64,000 bases of DNA. It comes from Tissierellaceae bacterium (GTDB lineage: Bacteria > Bacillota > Clostridia > Tissierellales > Tissierellaceae). Position 1 is the first letter of the stretch, and the number at the start of each line of letters is the position of its first letter. Of this stretch, positions 44,653 to 54,907 are shown piece by piece. The position numbers and the translations under genes are program-made. Where the stretch lies: positions 1 through 64,000 of the forward strand of contig JAHDQA010000076.1 of assembly GCA_018434075.1 (NCBI GenBank), written 5' to 3'. A model generated the notes under the pieces. It had not been told where the DNA came from and did not search any database. It was given only the letters and a program-made list of their open reading frames with translations.

Positions 44653-44770
44653 ACAGTCGAACAGGAAAAGCTTTTGAATTTTATGACCAACAGATTACTG
44701 ACCACTGACTAACTGAAAACTGACTACTGTCCAACCGTCCAACTTTCCACTTTCTACTTTATAAATAAAC
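44653..44770. repeat. Pyrimidine-rich repeat block C downstream of the truncated copy
   Basis: Shares a 21-base word (44684-44704) and CTGTCCAACCGTC (44727-44739) with block A. A smaller stretch of the same type (about 44449-44511) lies between the intact and truncated four-helix-bundle copies, so the order is repeat, gene, repeat, gene fragment, repeat. Confidence 0.75.
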
Positions 44771-44793
44771 CATAATGAAAGGAAACATCTACT

Positions 44794-45939
44794 ATGACTA
44801 CAAACAATAGTAATACAAATAACATTAATAAGAAGAAAATCTTCCTCTCCAGCCCTCACATGAGCGAAGAAGGATATGAAAAACAATACATAGAAGAAGC
44901 ATTTGAAACAAATTGGGTAGCACCACTAGGGCCAAATGTAGATAGTTTTGAAACTGAATTTGCAACTAAAATAGGTTCTTGTTATGCTGCAGCACTATCT
45001 TCTGGTACATCAGCAATTCATATGGCATTAAAAGCTGCAGGCGTTAAACCAAATGACAAAGTTTTTTGTCAAAGCTTAACTTTTTCTGCAACTGCAAACC
45101 CGATCATCTATGAAAATGCTGTGCCAATATTTATCGATAGCGATGAGAAAACTTGGAATATGGACCCAAATGCATTAGAACATGCAATAAAAAAATATCC
45201 TGATACAAAATATGCAATAGTCGTACATCTATATGGATTATCAGCAGATTTAGACCCTATCATAGAATTATGTGAAAAACATGGAATAACATTGATAGAA
45301 GATGCGGCGGAATCCCTTGGAACAACTTACAAAGGCAAACAAACTGGAACATTTGGAAAATTCGGAGTGTTTAGCTTCAATGGGAACAAGATAATCACCA
45401 CATCAGGTGGAGGCATGCTTGTATCCGAAGACAAAGAGCGAATAGAAAAGGTGCGATTTTGGTCAACCCAAAGTAGAGAAAAAGCAAGACACTACCAACA
45501 TGAAGAGATAGGTTATAACTATAGAATGAGCAATATAGTAGCTGGGATAGGTAGAGGTCAACTCAAAATCTTAGATGAAAGAGTAGCAAAAAAAAGATAT
45601 ATTTTTGAGTTTTATAAAGAAAACCTGGGAAATCTTGATGGCATAAATTTCATGCCAATGAATGATTGGAATAATCCAAACTGTTGGCTAAGTTGTATAA
45701 CATTAAATGGCAAGATAAAGCCTTTGGATATTATGACAGCATTAGAAAAAGAGAATATAGAATCAAGGCCAATTTGGAAACCAATGCATATGCAACCATT
45801 TTTTGAAAAGTATGATTATGTAGGTGGAAATGTAAGCAAAAATTTATTTGAAACTGGAGTTTGCTTACCATCAGACTCAAAAATGACTGATGAAGACTTA
45901 GAAAGAGTATGTGAAATTATAAAGGAGCTGTGGAGTTAA
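44794..45939 (+). CDS. DegT/DnrJ/EryC1/StrS-family sugar aminotransferase (PglE-like)
   Basis: 381 residues. PLP enzyme of the sugar aminotransferase class; the Schiff-base Lys lies in [17 protein letters not shown], preceded by [18 protein letters not shown]. It transfers an amino group to a UDP-4-keto-6-deoxy-hexose. Followed by a phosphoglycosyltransferase and a PglD-type acetyltransferase, the trio fits UDP-bacillosamine (QuiNAc4N-type) synthesis and use. The dehydratase PglF is not in the window. Confidence 0.9.
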   Translation: MTTNNSNTNNINKKKIFLSSPHMSEEGYEKQYIEEAFETNWVAPLGPNVDSFETEFATKIGSCYAAALSSGTSAIHMALKAAGVKPNDKVFCQSLTFSATANPIIYENAVPIFIDSDEKTWNMDPNALEHAIKKYPDTKYAIVVHLYGLSADLDPIIELCEKHGITLIEDAAESLGTTYKGKQTGTFGKFGVFSFNGNKIITTSGGGMLVSEDKERIEKVRFWSTQSREKARHYQHEEIGYNYRMSNIVAGIGRGQLKILDERVAKKRYIFEFYKENLGNLDGINFMPMNDWNNPNCWLSCITLNGKIKPLDIMTALEKENIESRPIWKPMHMQPFFEKYDYVGGNVSKNLFETGVCLPSDSKMTDEDLERVCEIIKELWS

Positions 45940-45940
45940 G

Positions 45941-46630
45941 ATGCAAACTAAAACTAAAAAGGATACTTTCCCTTCCAACTGTCCAGCAGTTCAACTGACC
46001 ATCTCAAATGGCATATACAAAAGATTTTTTAAAAGACCTTTAGATTTTTTGCTTTCTATCATTGCATTGATTATTTTAAGTCCACTACTATTATTAATAG
46101 CTATATTAGTAAGAGTAAAGCTTGGTTCCCCTATCATATTTAAACAACAAAGGCCAGGTTTAAATGAAAAGATATTTACGATTTACAAATTTAGAACTAT
46201 GACAGATGAAAAAGACGAAAATGGCGAGCTTTTACCTGATTCAGATAGATTAACTCCTTTTGGAAAATTTTTAAGATCTACATCAATAGATGAATTGCCA
46301 GAACTAGTTAACATTTTAAAAGGTGATATGAGCATAGTCGGTCCAAGACCACTTTTAGTCGAATATTTACCATTATATAATGAAAAACAAAAACTTAGAC
46401 ACACTGTAAGGCCTGGGTTAACAGGATTAGCACAAGTCAATGGAAGAAATGCAATTACCTGGGAAGAAAAATTTGATTTGGATGTGAAATATGCGAAAAA
46501 TTTAACACTAAAAATTGATTTATTTATTATTTTCAGAACGATTGAAAAAGTAATAAAAAGAGAAGGAATAAATTCTAAAGATGATGTTACAATGGAATCA
46601 TTCAAAGGTAATTTGGAGGTTAATAGATGA
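45941..46630 (+). CDS. Phosphoglycosyltransferase (PglC-like bacterial sugar transferase)
   Basis: 229 residues. A single re-entrant membrane helix ([32 protein letters not shown] is the region at about 33-65) precedes the catalytic part with the Asp-Glu pair in [24 protein letters not shown] and [13 protein letters not shown]. It moves a sugar-1-phosphate to undecaprenyl phosphate, starting the glycan repeat. Residues 9-20 are encoded by a stretch (45973-46001) of the same repeat type that surrounds the four-helix-bundle gene, so the N-terminus appears extended by repeat invasion. Normal PglC proteins start near [10 protein letters not shown]. Confidence 0.92.
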   Translation: MQTKTKKDTFPSNCPAVQLTISNGIYKRFFKRPLDFLLSIIALIILSPLLLLIAILVRVKLGSPIIFKQQRPGLNEKIFTIYKFRTMTDEKDENGELLPDSDRLTPFGKFLRSTSIDELPELVNILKGDMSIVGPRPLLVEYLPLYNEKQKLRHTVRPGLTGLAQVNGRNAITWEEKFDLDVKYAKNLTLKIDLFIIFRTIEKVIKREGINSKDDVTMESFKGNLEVNR

Positions 46631-47247
46631 AAGATTTAATTATAATTGGAGCGGGAGGGCATGGAAGAGTATGCTTTGATATTGCTCTAAATATGAACAA
46701 ATGGTTAAATATTTATTTTGTTGATGATTATTTAAAAAACTCTGAAGGATTACCTGGAAGCCTAATTGGGAAGCTATCCGATTTAGATTTTGATAGGATA
46801 GAAAATAATGATTTTATTGTTGCAATAGGGAATAATATACAGAGAAAATATATTTATCTAAATTTGATAAAATTAAAATATTCTGTAGCATCTTTAATAC
46901 ATCCAAAAGCTATAATTTCTAACAATGTTGTAATTGAAAAAGGCAATACAATTATGTGCGGTGTTATAATAAATACATCTTCGATTATTGAAGAAAATTG
47001 TATTATAAATACTGGATCAGTAATTGAGCATGATAACATAATAAAGAAAAACACTCACATTTCACCTGGTGTTATATTGTGTGGAAATGTTACAATCGGG
47101 GAAAATTCTTGGATTGGTGCTGGTTCTACAGTTATTAATAAAGTTAATATTTGTGACAATGTAACCGTTGGGGCTGGCTCAGTTGTAGTTAAAGATATAA
47201 CAGAGCCTGGAACTTATGTAGGTGTACCAGCTAGGAGAATAAAATAG
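46627..47247 (+). CDS. PglD-like sugar O/N-acetyltransferase
   Basis: 206 residues. An N-terminal Rossmann-like domain ([24 protein letters not shown]) precedes a left-handed beta-helix of hexapeptide repeats ([43 protein letters not shown]) ending [12 protein letters not shown]. Acts on UDP-4-amino sugars with acetyl-CoA. ATG overlaps the previous stop by 4 bases behind TTGGAGG. Confidence 0.92.
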   Translation: MKDLIIIGAGGHGRVCFDIALNMNKWLNIYFVDDYLKNSEGLPGSLIGKLSDLDFDRIENNDFIVAIGNNIQRKYIYLNLIKLKYSVASLIHPKAIISNNVVIEKGNTIMCGVIINTSSIIEENCIINTGSVIEHDNIIKKNTHISPGVILCGNVTIGENSWIGAGSTVINKVNICDNVTVGAGSVVVKDITEPGTYVGVPARRIK

Positions 47248-47257
47248 GGAGAGTAAT

Positions 47258-48379
47258 ATGGCTAAAATATTGTTTGTAGCAACTGTAGATACACATATAA
47301 AGTCTTTTCATATCCCATATATTAAAATGTTTAAAGATATGGGAAATCAAGTAGATGTAGCAAGTTATGGAAATGAAAATATTCCATTTATAGATAACAA
47401 ATGGAATATATGCTTTAAAAGAAATCCATTCCAATATGAAAATTTAAAAGCCTATAGAGATTTAATAAAAACAATAGAACAAAATGAATACGATGTTATA
47501 CATTGCCATACACCTGTTGGTGGTGTCCTTACTAGATTGGCTGTAAGAAAAACAAGAAATGATGATGTAAGAATAATCTATACAGCACATGGCTTCCATT
47601 TTTATAAAGGAGCACCTTTAAAGAACTGGATTCTCTATTATCCTGTTGAAAAATGGTTATCTAAGTATACAGATTGCTTAATAACAATAAATGAAGAAGA
47701 CTACAATATTGCAAAGAATAAGTTCAAATCTAGAGAAGTTAGATTGGTCAATGGGGTAGGTATTGATCTAAATAAATTTACTCCACAAACAGTAGAAAAC
47801 AAAATTAGATTAAGAAAAGAATATGGATATAGTGAAGATGATTTTATATTATTTTATGCAGGAGAATTGAATGCAAATAAACACCAAGATTTTTTAATAG
47901 ATACCGTAAATAGTTTAAAAGATAAAATACCTAATATAAAATTATTATTAGCAGGAAGAGGAGAAAAATTAGATGATTATGAAAAAAAGGTAAATGCTAT
48001 GAATTTAAGAAATCATATACTTTTTCTTGGCTATAGAAAAGATATAGATAAACTATTACAATTATCGGATGTAGCTGTTTCATCATCTAAAAGAGAAGGC
48101 CTTCCCGTAAATGTAATGGAAGCTATGGCTACAGGTCTACCATTAGTAGTTTCAAACTGTCGAGGTAATAGAGATCTAGTTAAGAATGAAGTCAATGGAT
48201 ATGTAGTTGATATTGATGATATTGAAAAGTTTGCTGATTCAATTTATAAAATTTATTCAGATAATACATTGTATAGAAAATTTAGTGAAGCTAGTTTAAA
48301 TTTAATAAAGAAATATTCACTAGAAAATGTATCTAAAGATATGGAAGATATATATACTAAATGTTTAACAGGAGAGTAG
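47258..48379 (+). CDS. Glycosyltransferase family 4 (EpsD-like)
   Basis: 373 residues, GT-B fold. Starts KILFVATVDTHIKSFHIPYI, has YDVIHCHTPVGGVLTRLA and IIYTAHGFHFYKGAP in the acceptor half, and the donor-site region SSKREGLPVNVMEAMATGLP with the Glu-x7-Glu arrangement. Adds a sugar to the lipid-linked repeat in the cytoplasm; linkage unknown. Start behind GGGAGAGTAAT. Confidence 0.9.
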   Translation: MAKILFVATVDTHIKSFHIPYIKMFKDMGNQVDVASYGNENIPFIDNKWNICFKRNPFQYENLKAYRDLIKTIEQNEYDVIHCHTPVGGVLTRLAVRKTRNDDVRIIYTAHGFHFYKGAPLKNWILYYPVEKWLSKYTDCLITINEEDYNIAKNKFKSREVRLVNGVGIDLNKFTPQTVENKIRLRKEYGYSEDDFILFYAGELNANKHQDFLIDTVNSLKDKIPNIKLLLAGRGEKLDDYEKKVNAMNLRNHILFLGYRKDIDKLLQLSDVAVSSSKREGLPVNVMEAMATGLPLVVSNCRGNRDLVKNEVNGYVVDIDDIEKFADSIYKIYSDNTLYRKFSEASLNLIKKYSLENVSKDMEDIYTKCLTGE

Positions 48380-48385
48380 AAGAAC

Positions 48386-49489
48386 ATGAGGATACTTCAT
48401 ATAATCAATAACTTGGGATCAGGTGGAGCAGAACGATTAATTGCAGATTTATTACCCAGACTAAATAGTTATGATGAAATAGAATGTGAGCTGTTACTTT
48501 TAACCGATGAAAAAAATGTATTTGATAAAGAATTAATAAAAAATGGAATCAAAGTAAATGTGTTACAAAGGAGAAAAATATATAATCTACTCAATGCAAT
48601 AGATATTGCTAAGTTTGTCAATAAAGGCAATTATGATATTATACATGCTCATTTATTTCCTACACAATATTGGGTTGCACTGGCAAAACCACATTTTAAA
48701 AACAAGAAAATCAAACTCATAACAACTGAACACAGTTCACACAATAGAAGAAGAGAGAAAGCATATTTTAAGCATATTGATAAATACATTTATAGAAAAT
48801 ACGATAAAATAATCAGCATATCCGAGAAAACACAGGAAAATTTGATGAACTGGCTCAAGGTAAAAGAAAAGTGTAGAGATAAGTTTATAGTTATACATAA
48901 TGGGATTGATATGGATAAATTTAGTAACGCTTTACCATATAAAAAAGAAGAAATAGTTAGCAAATTTAACGAAGAAACAAAGGTTATCACGATGGTTGCT
49001 AGATTTAGTGAAGCAAAAGATCAACCTACATTAATAAGAGCTATGAAAAAATTAAATTCAGATATTCACCTGGTTCTAGTTGGAGAAGGACCACTTTTAG
49101 AAGAATGTAAAAAGTTAACAAATGATTTAGGTATATCTGAACGAGTTCATTTTTTGGGATACAGAGAAGACGTAGCACGGATTATGAAAACATCTGATAT
49201 AATAGTATTATCATCAAATTGGGAGGGTTTTGGCTTATCGGCAGCTGAAGGGATGGCATCTGGGAAACCAGTTATAGCTAGTGACGTTGATGGATTAAGA
49301 GAGATAATAGGAGATGCTGGGATATTATTTGAACGAGGCAATCATGTAAATCTTTCGAATTTAATTAGTGAGTTAATATCAGATAAATCATATTATAATC
49401 AAATTGTAGAAAAAGAGTTTAATAAGTCGAAACATTATGATATAGAGAATAATTTAAATTTTCTTATTAAGCTATACGGAAATAATTAA
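48386..49489 (+). CDS. Glycosyltransferase family 4
   Basis: 367 residues. HIINNLGSGGAERLIADLLPRL marks the acceptor-side glycine loop; TTEHSSHNRRR, VHFLGYREDV and SNWEGFGLSAAEGMASGKP form the donor site. Begins 6 bases after the previous stop. The last tightly packed gene before a 433-base gap. Confidence 0.9.
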   Translation: MRILHIINNLGSGGAERLIADLLPRLNSYDEIECELLLLTDEKNVFDKELIKNGIKVNVLQRRKIYNLLNAIDIAKFVNKGNYDIIHAHLFPTQYWVALAKPHFKNKKIKLITTEHSSHNRRREKAYFKHIDKYIYRKYDKIISISEKTQENLMNWLKVKEKCRDKFIVIHNGIDMDKFSNALPYKKEEIVSKFNEETKVITMVARFSEAKDQPTLIRAMKKLNSDIHLVLVGEGPLLEECKKLTNDLGISERVHFLGYREDVARIMKTSDIIVLSSNWEGFGLSAAEGMASGKPVIASDVDGLREIIGDAGILFERGNHVNLSNLISELISDKSYYNQIVEKEFNKSKHYDIENNLNFLIKLYGNN

Positions 49490-49922
49490 TTCATATGTAA
49501 TGATATTTGCATATGAAATTTATAATATCATACTTGTGTAATAAATAAATTTTCTAAAATAGAAGATATAAGTGAAGTTTAAGGGATATATAAAAAAATA
49601 CGAATTTACTATAATTAGAAAGTTTAAAATATGATTTACTTGTTTTTTCATCACTATTATTTTTATAAAAGAATTAAAATGGAAAAAGGGTTATGAAAAA
49701 AGTCAGAATTTATTTATATGTAGCTAACGAAGGGAAAGTGTATCTAAGCTCATGAGGAGATGTTTAGATAGAATTACGTTTATCGAATAAAGAATATAAT
49801 CAGGTTGAACATAAAGTTGTATGAATTTTTATCAATAAATTTAAATGCAATTATATTTATACACTTAAATAAGAAAGACTATAAATATATTTATGCATAT
49901 TAATTAATGAGGGAGTAAGGAA
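49490..49922. other. 433-base stretch without a supported gene
   Basis: Very AT-rich. One 20-codon frame starts with an ATG near 49693 but is closed by stops in all continuations, and no convincing promoter or terminator stands out. It may be decayed coding DNA, as several genes further on are broken. Confidence 0.5.
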
Positions 49923-51179
49923 ATGAACCAAATCTGTATAGAAAGTGATATATATAGTAAAAACAAAATTGCCAAGTTTCTATTAGTTTTTTTCTTGTTA
50001 TCTGCCGATATATCAAAATTGATCAATATAGGGAATATCAACTTCTTTTTTGTATTAATTATATCGACTTACTTAATAATTGTTAATTATAATAATAATA
50101 GATTAACCTTTAGATTTTCAAAAAATGAATTGCCAATCTATTTATCAGCATTATTGTTATCTTCATCAATAATACTTCTATCTAAAAATGTTCAAAATAT
50201 AATACATGGTGTAAAATTAATGTTGATTTTTTTTATGATATATCCAACTATTCGGAGCTTTTACACAAAAGTTCAATTATTATCATTATTAACAGTAAAT
50301 GTAGCTGCTAATTTTCTTTTAATACTCGGTGGGAAAATAGTAAGTGATACTTTATCGAGAGAAACTGGATTTCTGAGAGGCTCAACAATACTTAATTATG
50401 CTGGATCATTGTATAAAGTAGGGTTGTTAGTTCTTCCATTTGTTGTGTGGAATTTGATTAAGAACAACGACAATAAATCAAAGAATTTGATACTTCTCAT
50501 TTTAAGCATATATATAATATCTTTTGACGGATCAAGGACAGGCTTTATAAGTGTTATTTTAATTCTAACTATATATTTGATTAATATTATCTGGAACATA
50601 CTAAGGGGTTTGAAATTCACTTTAAAATCAATTATTAAGATTTTTATATTTATAATTATAATTAGCATTTTATCTATTTTTTATTATCAAAAACTATTAG
50701 ACACTAATTCAGTGAAAAGAGGCTTAGAAACAATTAATTTATTTTTTAAGTTAAATTTTGATAACTTTTTGGTACAAGCTGATCCTGTTCGTGGACAAAT
50801 GATTCTTGATTCAATTTCAAAGATAAAAAATTATTCTTTTTTAATTGGACAGGGTTTCGGAACAACTACTACTAATGGAATAGTTATTCATAATGCTTAT
50901 CTTCAAGTATTTGCTGATTTAGGGATATTTCCATTTATTTGCTTATTAATATTAATTATTTATCCAATTGCATTTGGATTTCAAAAAATAAAATATGATA
51001 ATAGTATGCTGCCAACTATATTGTTATTATTAGTTTTTTCATTCATTATTAGTTTACATCCCTTAAGTGTACAACCAACAGATTGGAGTTTTTACTTAAT
51101 TCCATTATCAATCTTGATGGATAATAGCAATTCTAATTCAATACAATTAGAAACCAATAGATATGTTAATGGGAACTAA
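49923..51179 (+). CDS. O-antigen ligase/polymerase-like (Wzy) membrane protein
   Basis: 418 residues with about ten hydrophobic segments and a long extracytoplasmic loop around residues 255-310 containing RGQMILDSISKIKN and LIGQGFGTTTTNGIVIHNAYLQVFADLG, the H-N-x-Y-L pattern of Wzy/WaaL-type proteins. Probably polymerises the repeat units outside the membrane. ATG behind GAGGGAGTAAGGA. Confidence 0.85.
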   Translation: MNQICIESDIYSKNKIAKFLLVFFLLSADISKLINIGNINFFFVLIISTYLIIVNYNNNRLTFRFSKNELPIYLSALLLSSSIILLSKNVQNIIHGVKLMLIFFMIYPTIRSFYTKVQLLSLLTVNVAANFLLILGGKIVSDTLSRETGFLRGSTILNYAGSLYKVGLLVLPFVVWNLIKNNDNKSKNLILLILSIYIISFDGSRTGFISVILILTIYLINIIWNILRGLKFTLKSIIKIFIFIIIISILSIFYYQKLLDTNSVKRGLETINLFFKLNFDNFLVQADPVRGQMILDSISKIKNYSFLIGQGFGTTTTNGIVIHNAYLQVFADLGIFPFICLLILIIYPIAFGFQKIKYDNSMLPTILLLLVFSFIISLHPLSVQPTDWSFYLIPLSILMDNSNSNSIQLETNRYVNGN

Positions 51180-51194
51180 AAAGGAGTTGATATC

Positions 51195-52082
51195 TTGAAT
51201 ATCAAAGTAACTGTATTTACACCAACATTTAATCGTGCATATATTATAGATAATTTATACAAGAGCTTAATAGAACAAACATTTAAAAATTTTGAATGGA
51301 TTATAATTGATGATGGCTCAACGGATAATACTGAAGTTTTAATAAATTCATTTATAGAGGAGGGCAAATTAAATATTATATATCAAAAACAATTAAATAG
51401 TGGTAAACATAGAGCAATCAACAAAGCTGTAGACATTGCACATGGGGAATTGTTTTTTATTGTTGATAGTGATGATTACTTAACTGAAGATGCTTTAGAA
51501 ATTCTTGTGAGTAATTGGGATAATATAGAAGACAAGGGAAAATTCTGCGGTATATCTGGGTTAAGAGGATATAATTCAGAAAAAATTGTAGGAAGTTGTC
51601 ATCCAAATTATATCTTTGATTGCAGCATATTAGAATATAGATATAAATATAAGATAAAAGGAGATAAAGCAGAGGCATTTGTTACAGAAAAATTAAAAAT
51701 TCATAAATTTCCAGAAATTGAAGGTGAAAAATTCATTTCAGAGAGTATTGTCTGGAACAGATTAGGAGAAAAGTACTTGATGAGGTGGGTAAATGAAATT
51801 ATTTATATATGTAATTATCTTGAAGATGGCTTATCAGCAAAAAGTTTAAACCTCAGAATAAATAATATAAATGGAACACTGCTATTATATAAATCAAATC
51901 TGGACTATGATATACCTTACAGCTATAAATTGAAGAACATTATTAATTATTATAGATTTTTATTTCATGCTAAACTTCCAATAAAAAAATATAAAATAGA
52001 GAATGCATTAATTTTAAACATAATAGGTATGATAGGAGGGGGTATTTTATACATATTAGACTTTTCTAAACTGGAAAATTGA
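51195..52082 (+). CDS. Glycosyltransferase family 2
   Basis: 295 residues, GT-A fold. VTVFTPTFNRAYIIDNLY, FEWIIIDDGSTDNTE, NSGKHRAINKAVDIAHGE and the DSDDYL metal-binding motif are in the expected order. It starts with TTG at 51195 behind AAAGGAGTTGATATC. The C-terminal 60 residues are basic and probably membrane-facing. Confidence 0.92.
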   Translation: MNIKVTVFTPTFNRAYIIDNLYKSLIEQTFKNFEWIIIDDGSTDNTEVLINSFIEEGKLNIIYQKQLNSGKHRAINKAVDIAHGELFFIVDSDDYLTEDALEILVSNWDNIEDKGKFCGISGLRGYNSEKIVGSCHPNYIFDCSILEYRYKYKIKGDKAEAFVTEKLKIHKFPEIEGEKFISESIVWNRLGEKYLMRWVNEIIYICNYLEDGLSAKSLNLRINNINGTLLLYKSNLDYDIPYSYKLKNIINYYRFLFHAKLPIKKYKIENALILNIIGMIGGGILYILDFSKLEN

Positions 52083-52123
52083 TTAATAATATAATCTTAA
52101 ATTTCATAAGGCGGTGGTTTTGG

Positions 52124-53053
52124 ATGAATAAAGAAATTCCTTTGGTAAGTGTAATTATTGCTACATATAATAGTGAAAAATATATAGAAACCGCAATAGA
52201 AAGTGCTTTAATGCAAACTTATCCTAACATAGAAGTAATTGTTGTTGATGACGGCTCTACCGATAATACTTCCAAAATATTACAAAAATATGATGACATT
52301 ACGATTATTAAACAAGAAAATAAGGGAGTTGCTGGAGCTAGAAATACTGGAATAAATAATTCACACGGTGAATATATAGCTATTTTAGACTCTGATGACA
52401 AATGGTTAAAGAATAGATTGAGTATTATGATTCCTGATTTAATAAAGTCAGGTTGTGAGTTATGTATATCTAACTATTACTATGTAAACGAGAAAAGACA
52501 AAGAATTTCAGATGAACCTGCTTATTCAAATGAGTTCAAAGAACCATTAGAAAATCAATATAAAGCATTATTATGGAAAGCAGTAAGTTTTTCTATGATG
52601 ATTGTAAAAGCTGATGCCATAAAATCTATTGGTGGATATGATGAATCATTGAGAGGCGAAGCAGAAGATTATGATTTATGGCTTAGACTATTACGCAATG
52701 GAGCTAAATGGAAATACATAAATGAACCCCTCGCGGAATATATGGTTAGATCAGGATCGTTATCAAAAGGATATTCTAATAAAAGAAAAGCAGCGTTAAA
52801 AAGAATATTCAACAAACATGTAACTACAATTGGGAGTTTTAGAGCTTTTGTTTTATATAGATATCATCTCGGTGGATATAGATGGGACATGCTAGTAATA
52901 GCTATAAAAGAAAAGAACATAATAAAGGCTATGATTCATTGCTTTATTATGTTTCGGTCAATATTCTTTATTCCTGTAATAGTATTTAGAATAATAAATT
53001 ATTTGTATTATAAGAAATTAAAGCTTGTGGGTGTTAATATCAGAGATAGGTGA
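52124..53053 (+). CDS. Glycosyltransferase family 2
   Basis: 309 residues from the ATG at 52124 behind AAGGCGGTGG; the open frame extends 15 codons upstream into the preceding gene without a site. VSVIIATYNSEKYIETAIESAL, VIVVDDGSTDNTSKI, GVAGARNTGINNSHGEYIAILDSDDKW and a GEAEDYDLWLRLL acceptor motif define a GT2 enzyme with a helical C-terminal tail carrying one hydrophobic segment. Confidence 0.92.
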   Translation: MNKEIPLVSVIIATYNSEKYIETAIESALMQTYPNIEVIVVDDGSTDNTSKILQKYDDITIIKQENKGVAGARNTGINNSHGEYIAILDSDDKWLKNRLSIMIPDLIKSGCELCISNYYYVNEKRQRISDEPAYSNEFKEPLENQYKALLWKAVSFSMMIVKADAIKSIGGYDESLRGEAEDYDLWLRLLRNGAKWKYINEPLAEYMVRSGSLSKGYSNKRKAALKRIFNKHVTTIGSFRAFVLYRYHLGGYRWDMLVIAIKEKNIIKAMIHCFIMFRSIFFIPVIVFRIINYLYYKKLKLVGVNIRDR

Positions 53054-53293
53054 TTAAATTTTTGAATTAATAAATTATGAAAAAGATTTATGTAGTACAT
53101 TTTACAATCAATGAGTAAATTGTTTATTTGAAATAAGAAATGAATTAGCTATAAAATTTTAGAGTTAAACGAGATTTTGAGAACTCATGTATTTTGGATA
53201 CAAAGCTATTTTTATTATTTTAATTTCTAAAACCAAAAGTGATTGGTTAAATTTATATTATAATCTGGATAGAGTATAAGCCAAGGAAGAAGT

Positions 53294-53861
53294 ATGAAAA
53301 GCCTAATATTATGTATAAAAACAATAATAGTAAAATTAGTATATTATATAAATATAAAGTTTCTCAAAACAAATTGTTTAGAGGTCTACTCCATAGATGA
53401 AACTATATCAAAAATATTAAATTACAACTCATCTGTAATTAGATTTGGAGATGGTGAGATGGAGATAATTAAGGGGAAAAGTATAGGGTTTCAGAAATAT
53501 GATGTAGAACTAGCTAATAAATTAAAAGATATTATGGCTACTAATTATGATAATCTTATGATTTGTATTCCAGATGTTTTTGGAGATTTAAACAAATATA
53601 CAGATGAAGCGAAATTATTTTGGCAGTCTCATCTATTTAGGAATAGAAGAATATGGAATAAACAATTCGATATTTCAAAAAAATACTATAATACATTTTG
53701 ATATAGAATATGAATGGTATCTAAGAAACGCCAATGTAAAAATAGCTATAAAAAATAAATTTGTAAATGAAGTTGACACTGATGTTGAAATTTCAGATTG
53801 TTTTGATGAAAAGTACTTAAGCCAAATTTTAATAAATATTAACGAATTTAATGAAAGTTAA
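53294..53861 (+). pseudogene. Frameshifted GT-D (DUF1792)-type glycosyltransferase
   Basis: The first frame (53294-53701, 135 residues) has the GT-D start SSVIRFGDGEMEIIKGKSIGFQKYD, KLKDIMATNYDNLMICIPDVFGD, then a stop. An A7 run (53679-53685) stands near the break; removing one A joins the first frame to a second one ending at 53861. Even joined, the product (about 188 residues) is shorter than the usual 250-300, so it is probably a decayed gene and not only a sequencing slip. Confidence 0.65.
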
Positions 53862-54024
53862 TATCGTGGTATTAATACATAAATTATGAACATAATAAAA
53901 GTTTGTTATTAGTGATGTAATTATGTATATAAGTATTGGAATTATTAATAAAATATTACTAATTAAAAATGAGAGAAAGCAGACTCACACTGTCTAATTT
54001 CCATTATAAGGTGTGTTAGAAATT

Positions 54025-54907
54025 ATGTATTCTAGTTTTATTAAAACAAATATTAACGATTTAAATAAGTTTATTAAACATAAAATTAAAGATAATTATG
54101 TAAATAACTTTTGTTTATTATCTATTAAGGGTTTGGAGTTTGATTTATCTATTATTCTTAATCCTGATATAAATTACAAAGATGTTTATCATGGTTTACA
54201 CCCCAAGTTTAACGAAGAAACACTAAAAAAATTTATATATAATCTTAAACATAATGATTACGATAGTTTTTGGGCTGCAGTCAAACAATTGAATGCAGAG
54301 TTTAACTATATGAATCTAATTTTATATGAAGAAAATCAACAAGAAAGTATATTTAAAATAACAAAGAATTTATATGAAAGGGAAGAACTTGAAGAAGCTT
54401 TATTATGTAAATGTATATTACAAATGTCTACTCATTATGGATATAATTTAGATACAGGTAATGATGAATTATTATTTAATAATATCATCGAATTTTTACA
54501 GTTTAAAAAAATAGAAGAAAATATTTATTGGTCACGAAATAATGAAGATTTGCAAATAAACATATTCAATTGATGAGAAACAGCTTTCAAGTTTTTCATT
54601 AGACAAAATAGATCTCGATTTCCATTCGATAAATCGACTTCTGTTAGAAGATCGAATTAATAAAAATACTGATATACTAGATGCTTTAATAAAATATAGG
54701 CTTAGAGCTCTGATAATTTATAGACTTTGCGATGCGGTAAATAGAAAGGCAAATAGTAAAGATATTATTGAATATTTCAATAAGTATAAAATCTATTTCA
54801 ATGAAAAATATTACGGAAACGGATTACGAAGTTTAAAGTTAGAATTATATACTTTAAAGTTAAAACGATGGATGAAAAATTATGAAAGAAGGAAGTATAA
54901 TGACTAA
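54025..54907 (+). pseudogene. Frameshifted gene of unknown function in the polysaccharide locus
   Basis: The ATG at 54025 opens a frame that ends at 54573. A second frame, open from 54566 to 54907, continues with SIDEKQLSSFSLDKIDL and ends in KRWMKNYERRKYND. Deleting one base near 54565 would fuse them to about 293 residues, so this looks like one gene with a single frameshift. I recognise no family; it is polar, helical and AT-rich. The end overlaps the start of the pyruvyl transferase by 8 bases, as in a real operon. Confidence 0.55.

Noticed and set aside
43942..44770. CRISPR array
   Set aside because: The repeated words vary in length and spacing and there are no regular spacers or cas genes.
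49693..49755. Short frame beginning MKKVRIYLY in the 433-base gap
   Set aside because: Only 20 codons, with stops following in the same frame and no similarity recognised.
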